DNA of 18,579 bases from positions 1-18,579 of the forward strand of contig JBCCQN010000165.1 in assembly GCA_039024315.1 (NCBI GenBank). Direction: 5' to 3'. Each line of letters opens with the position of its first letter. Positions within the stretch are counted from its first letter, which is position 1. Positions 15,093 to 18,579 of the stretch are shown one piece after another. Source of the stretch: JBCAWW01 sp039024315. Lineage in GTDB: Bacteria > Bacteroidota > Bacteroidia > J057. The translations under genes and the position numbers were made by a program. Under the pieces are notes generated by a model. That model did not search any database. It had not been told where the DNA came from and saw only the letters and a list, made by a program, of their open reading frames with translations.

Positions 15093-15147
15093 GTGTGGCA
15101 TGCATGCCACACCTACAAGGATCGGTAGAGGCGGCATGTATGCCGCC
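15093..15147. repeat. REP-like inverted doublet, copy 2
   Basis: The left arm is the perfect 20-nt palindrome GTGTGGCATGCATGCCACAC (15093-15112). Then come CTAC (15113-15116), an 8-nt loop, GTAG (15125-15128), and the right palindrome GGCGGCATGTATGCCGCC (15130-15147). The layout is the same as the element at 3670, but the palindrome sequences differ. The gene-free stretch 14900-15211 is thus accounted for by two terminators, two A boxes, a B pair and this doublet. Confidence 0.75.
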
Positions 15148-15152
15148 GCCAT

Positions 15153-15187
15153 AAAAAACGGCCTTGCAGTAAAATACCTCAAGGCCG
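15153..15187 (-). terminator. intrinsic terminator after the ABC-F gene
   Basis: On the minus strand CGGCCTTG pairs with CAAGGCCG around a 13-nt loop and is followed by six T (15153-15158). It starts 24 nt after the ABC-F stop codon. Confidence 0.85.
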
Positions 15188-15211
15188 CTATTAATATCTC
15201 ATCCAGAAAGA

Positions 15212-16855
15212 CTACATCATTGCGCCTTCCATCATTTTTTCACGTAAGCCCTTAATTTCATCAGAGCGGATATACTCATTGAAAGGCAAGTAGCGATCTA
15301 TCACACCATTGGGCGTCAATTCGATCACTCGGGTAGCGATGGAGTTCATCAATTGTTGGTCATGAGAAGTAAAGAGGATATTACCTGCATACTCCTGCAT
15401 GCCTTTGTTGAGCGCTTGAATGGACTCAAGATCAAGGTGGTTAGTAGGCTCATCCATGAGGATGAAGTTGGGATGCTTAAGCATAACCTTAGACATCATA
15501 CAGCGCACCTTTTCACCCCCAGAGAGGACACTAGACTTCTTATGAACTTCTTCACCAGAGAAGAGCATACGGCCTAAGAAGCCACGGATAAACTGCTCGT
15601 CAGCTTCGCCCCCTTCGGGAGCATACTGCCATAGCCAGCTTACGAGATCCATGTCTTGCGCACCGCTAAAGTATTCATCGTTTTCGTTGGGGAGATAATC
15701 ATGGGTGATCGTCTGCCCAAACTCATATTTGCCTGAATCAGCTTCTAGTTCTCCGGCTAAAATCTCAAACAATGCGGTAACGGCTCCGGTGGTACGGCTG
15801 TAGAAAGCGATCTTTTCGTCCCGGTTGACGGAGAAAGAAACGTTCGCGAAGAGCGTAGTACCATCATGGGCCTTCTTACTTAGCTTCTCTACCTCCAAGA
15901 TTTGACCTCCTGCAGGACGATCAGCTGTAAAGGAGATGTAAGGATATTTACGGCTAGAAGGCTGGATTTCCTCTAGATTAAGCTTCTCAAGTGCCTTCTT
16001 GCGACTAGTCGCTTGCTTAGATTTAGCCGCGTTGGCAGAAAAGCGCTGGATAAACTCTTGGAGTTCCTTACGCTTTTGCTCCATCTTTTTATTCTTATCC
16101 GCAAGCTGTCTGGCCATCAATTGGCTAGACTCATACCAGAAGGTATAGTTACCGGTAAAGAGGCGTACTTTTTGGAAGTCGATATCGACGATATGAGTAC
16201 AAACCATATCAAGGAAATAACGGTCGTGAGAAACCACGATCACGGTATTGCGGAAGTCGGCCAAGAAGTCAGCTAGCCAAGTGATGGACTCTGCATCAAG
16301 GTCGTTGGTGGGCTCATCAAGGAGGAGCAAATCAGGATCACCAAATAGGGCTTGAGCGAGAAGTACCTTCACTTTTTCTGCTCCACTCAATTCTTTCATC
16401 TGACGGTAGTGCAGATCTTCCTTGACGCCAAGTTGGCTCAACAATTCTGCGGCATCACTATCGGAGGTCCAGCCGCCCATCTCACCAAATTCGGTTTCGA
16501 GCTCCGCTGCGCGTAGGCCGTCTTCTTCAGTGGCTTCTGGATCCATATAGATGGCATCCTTTTCCATCATGATGTCATACATTTTTTTATGACCCATGAT
16601 GACGGTGGTAAGGACTTGTTCCTCTTCGTACTCAAAGTGATTCTGTTTAAGTACGGCCATGCGGTTACCTGTCTCCAAGTTTACGTGCCCACGAGTTTGG
16701 TCCACCTCTCCTGACAAAATCTTGAGGAAAGTAGACTTGCCCGCTCCATTGGCACCGATGACACCGTAGCAATTACCACGAGTAAACTTGAGGTTTACCT
16801 CATCAAACAAAACGCGTTTGCCGTATTGCAAACCTAAATTAGATACTGAGAGCAT
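15212..16855 (-). CDS. ybiT: ABC-F ATPase, YbiT group, degenerate second P-loop
   Basis: 547 residues, two ATP-binding cassettes, no membrane segments, so a soluble ABC-F protein acting on the ribosome rather than a transporter. Cassette 1 has Walker A GANGAGKST (34-42), a variant signature LSGAEK (156-161) and Walker B LLLLDEPTNDLD. The inter-domain linker holds RFSANAAKSKQATSRKK (about 271-287), typical of the group. Cassette 2 has a normal signature LSGGEK and Walker B FILMDEPTNHLD, but its Walker A position reads SRTTGAVTA (353-361), lacking the glycines and the catalytic lysine. From memory, other Bacteroidota YbiT-like proteins show a similar change (for example SRDSRATTA), so this looks like a lineage trait and not damage. 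ABC-F proteins modulate translation elongation or rescue; the YbiT role is poorly known. Transcribed alone, convergent with the S9 peptidase. Confidence 0.88.
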   Translation of the reverse strand: MLSVSNLGLQYGKRVLFDEVNLKFTRGNCYGVIGANGAGKSTFLKILSGEVDQTRGHVNLETGNRMAVLKQNHFEYEEEQVLTTVIMGHKKMYDIMMEKDAIYMDPEATEEDGLRAAELETEFGEMGGWTSDSDAAELLSQLGVKEDLHYRQMKELSGAEKVKVLLAQALFGDPDLLLLDEPTNDLDAESITWLADFLADFRNTVIVVSHDRYFLDMVCTHIVDIDFQKVRLFTGNYTFWYESSQLMARQLADKNKKMEQKRKELQEFIQRFSANAAKSKQATSRKKALEKLNLEEIQPSSRKYPYISFTADRPAGGQILEVEKLSKKAHDGTTLFANVSFSVNRDEKIAFYSRTTGAVTALFEILAGELEADSGKYEFGQTITHDYLPNENDEYFSGAQDMDLVSWLWQYAPEGGEADEQFIRGFLGRMLFSGEEVHKKSSVLSGGEKVRCMMSKVMLKHPNFILMDEPTNHLDLESIQALNKGMQEYAGNILFTSHDQQLMNSIATRVIELTPNGVIDRYLPFNEYIRSDEIKGLREKMMEGAMM

Positions 16856-16924
16856 TATATGATTGGAATGTTTGCTGTTTTAGATAGAGACAAAGGCTGT
16901 ACCATACCTCTATTTATCAGGCTG

Positions 16925-16932
16925 CAAAGATA
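16925..16932 (-). promoter_or_regulatory. candidate -7 box for the ABC-F gene
   Basis: The minus strand reads TATCTTTG followed by CAG, a full match to the Bacteroidota TAnnTTTG box, 69 nt upstream of the ATG at 16855. The -33 region is weak. Confidence 0.6.
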
Positions 16933-16980
16933 CGCATTTTTTGGATGAAATAATACCCTTCTTCACTAAGGAAGGCTTGG

Positions 16981-17035
16981 GGTAAAAATATTTACCATGC
17001 AGCTAATATTCTTCAACAAACGTTATCTTTTGTTG
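16981..17035. promoter_or_regulatory. two inverted repeats upstream of the second peroxidase-like gene
   Basis: GGTAAA-AATA-TTTACC (16981-16996) and CAACAAA-(8 nt)-TTTGTTG (17014-17035) are both perfect inverted repeats in the 209 bp between divergent genes. The second contains TATCTTTT, one base away from the -7 consensus, so a regulator binding there could control the peroxidase-like gene. No regulator can be named. Confidence 0.35.
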
Positions 17036-17064
17036 AGTTCTATTAGCACCCAAACCTACCTACC

Positions 17065-18549
17065 ATGAAAAAGTATTTACTATGCCTTTGCCTGGCAATT
17101 TGTGTCCTAGCCATAGCGGCCGTCCCTTATCGCACTCTCTCACAAAAGCGAGGCCTCACCACTGAACTTGACAGCCCCTTGCTGCCCGCGAATCCCTTCG
17201 TGTATGATATTTTCGCCCAGCTCCTTCCGCCGCAATTTTTTATGGATTCTTCCATCTTCGGCAACTTCTATTTTCCCAATGGGGATACGATTTTGCCGAT
17301 CTCAGTCCCTGGACATGTGGAGACCTTGGGCCGGGTTTTGTTTTATGACAAACTGCTTTCGATCAACAATAGCGTATCCTGTGCTACTTGCCATATTCAA
17401 TCTGCGGCCTTTGCGGATACCTTGGCCCTTTCGATAGGTTTTGATGGCTCACTAGGGGAACGAAACTCTATTGGGTTATCCAATGTGTTTTCTCCTTCTA
17501 TGCGGCATTTTTTCTGGGATGCCGGTACTGATACCATGTCTACTCAAATCAAACTGGCTTTGGAAAGTGAAGTAGAAATGGGCATGAATCAGGACTCATT
17601 GGTGGCGCGTATTCAAAACACTAGTTTTTATCCCCAGCTTTATGCAGATGCTTTTGGCAGCCCTAATGTAACCATAGATCGTACTGTGGGAGCAATTCGT
17701 TCCTTTGTACTTTCGATGTTTACGATGCGATCTAAGTATGACATTGGGCGCACAGGCGTCGATAGTCAGATTGATAATTTTGCCAACTTCAGCTCGCTCG
17801 AAAACCAAGGTAAAGACCTCTTTTTTGGCATTATGGGTGAAGCTAAGTGTATCCAATGCCATTCAGGAGAAATGTTCAATTCCAGAGAAGTGGCGAGCAA
17901 CGGATTGGATGTAAATCCTACTGATTTGGGCTTTGGGGCTATAAGTAATCTTGCGAAAGATCATGGGACATTCCGCGCACCAAGCTTGCGGAATATAGGT
18001 TTGACCGCTCCTTATATGCATGATGGGCGCTTTGAAACCTTGGAAGAGGTAGTCGAGCATTATTCTACTGGAGTGCAAGCCCATCCCAACCTCCATCCTT
18101 TGCTCAAGGATCAGCAAAGCCAGCTGCCTGTACAGCTCAATTTGAGTGATACTGAAAAACAAGCGCTTGTTGCCTTCCTGCATACCCTAACTGATTCAAG
18201 TTTTATCAGAGATGTGCGCTGGTCCAATCCTTTTGATCCTAATCCTGATGTGGATACGGTTGATGTCAATAGCTTTCCGCTCACGATCGATCCGGAGCCA
18301 TTGGCGGCTGGATTGCTTGTCTCTCCGAATCCTAGCAGACAAAGTATGTTGTTTGAAATTGAAAGTGGGGGAGAAGGGGTGCAAAAGCTACAACTGTTTA
18401 ACCTTAGCGGTCAAGTGGTTTTCCAGAAAGCATTTGTTGGTGAACCAGTGCGCTGGGAGCATAAACAACTTGGTGTACCAGCAGGAATTTACTTAGCCAG
18501 ACTCGAAACAGCTGGTCAAGTTTTTGTCAAGAAGGTCCAAGTAGAGTGA
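17065..18549 (+). CDS. di-haem cytochrome c peroxidase-like protein with T9SS sorting domain
   Basis: 494 residues. The signal peptide (about 1-25) is followed by a di-haem peroxidase/MauG-like body: LGRVLFYDKLLSINNSVSCATCH with haem motif CATCH at 106-110, a second haem motif CIQCH at 262-266, and APYMHDGRFETLEEVVEHY near the end of the body, including the conserved methionine. The last roughly 75 residues form a type A T9SS C-terminal sorting domain: LLVSPNPSRQSMLFEIE, LQLFNLSGQVV, GIYLARLE and KKVQVE. This predicts export across the outer membrane by the type IX system and attachment to or release from the surface. Haem must be attached in the periplasm before that step. The family oxidises substrates using peroxide or long-range electron transfer; the target is unknown. 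It differs from the lipoprotein paralogue at 3806 in its export route. Nothing recognisable lies between its stop and the window end. Confidence 0.92.
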   Translation: MKKYLLCLCLAICVLAIAAVPYRTLSQKRGLTTELDSPLLPANPFVYDIFAQLLPPQFFMDSSIFGNFYFPNGDTILPISVPGHVETLGRVLFYDKLLSINNSVSCATCHIQSAAFADTLALSIGFDGSLGERNSIGLSNVFSPSMRHFFWDAGTDTMSTQIKLALESEVEMGMNQDSLVARIQNTSFYPQLYADAFGSPNVTIDRTVGAIRSFVLSMFTMRSKYDIGRTGVDSQIDNFANFSSLENQGKDLFFGIMGEAKCIQCHSGEMFNSREVASNGLDVNPTDLGFGAISNLAKDHGTFRAPSLRNIGLTAPYMHDGRFETLEEVVEHYSTGVQAHPNLHPLLKDQQSQLPVQLNLSDTEKQALVAFLHTLTDSSFIRDVRWSNPFDPNPDVDTVDVNSFPLTIDPEPLAAGLLVSPNPSRQSMLFEIESGGEGVQKLQLFNLSGQVVFQKAFVGEPVRWEHKQLGVPAGIYLARLETAGQVFVKKVQVE

Positions 18550-18579
18550 TGATTTTTGGGGTTTTACTGCCGATCCCGA

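Noticed and set aside
16504..16518. CCGCTGCGCGTAGGC in the ABC-F gene as another box A.
   Set aside because: It loses the GAACG end and several stem positions, and the region is ordinary coding sequence.
17596..18183. Minus-strand open frames opposite the secreted peroxidase-like gene.
   Set aside because: They are shadows of a well-supported coding region with haem motifs and a sorting domain, and they show no family features.

Overview
The window comes from a bacterium of the phylum Bacteroidota, most likely a Saprospiria/Lewinella-like marine or environmental lineage. The class is an inference; the phylum is well supported. The support is a type IX secretion (T9SS) C-terminal sorting domain on the last protein, start sites without Shine-Dalgarno sequences, several upstream boxes matching the Bacteroidota -7 consensus TAnnTTTG, and protein families typical of the phylum (five-POTRA BamA, exported TlpA-like thioredoxin, S9D peptidase, YbiT-type ABC-F with a degenerate second P-loop).

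Layout. Positions 1-2015 (minus strand): an exported thioredoxin-fold protein, then bamA, which runs off the left edge. Positions 2108-3639 (plus): a MobA-type nucleotidyltransferase with a MobB-like N-terminus lacking a recognisable P-loop, overlapping a group III truncated haemoglobin. Positions 3640-3805: an intergenic stretch made largely of repeats. Positions 3806-5047 (plus): a lipoprotein di-haem cytochrome c peroxidase/MauG-like protein, convergent with and sharing a CTAG stop with a transglutaminase/coiled-coil protein (5044-6882, minus). Positions 7011-10816 (plus): an RnfD/NqrB-like membrane protein and, 32 bp later, a 981-residue protein made of two DUF2330 copies fused end to end. 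Positions 10991-12343: ffh (SRP54). Positions 12470-14899: an exported S9D glutamyl endopeptidase-like peptidase. Positions 14900-15211: a gene-free 312 bp stretch with a terminator from each side and a second repeat cluster. Positions 15212-16855 (minus): an ABC-F protein of the YbiT group. Positions 17065-18549 (plus): a second di-haem peroxidase-like protein carrying a T9SS sorting domain.

Most genes are housekeeping or envelope/redox genes: outer-membrane assembly, membrane targeting, ribosome-associated ABC-F, extracytoplasmic thiol and haem redox. They do not form one pathway. The most unusual content is a set of short dispersed repeats: a 15-nt hairpin box (CTGCTTCGCAGAACG), REP-like GTAG/palindrome doublets, and a GAGCCCC...GAAGGA box. 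They recur with conserved spacing in two gene-free stretches, and the 15-nt box also lies in frame inside two genes, once at the exact junction of the fused DUF2330 copies. The second point of interest is the orphan RnfD-like protein (no visible SGAT flavinylation motif) paired with the double DUF2330 protein.
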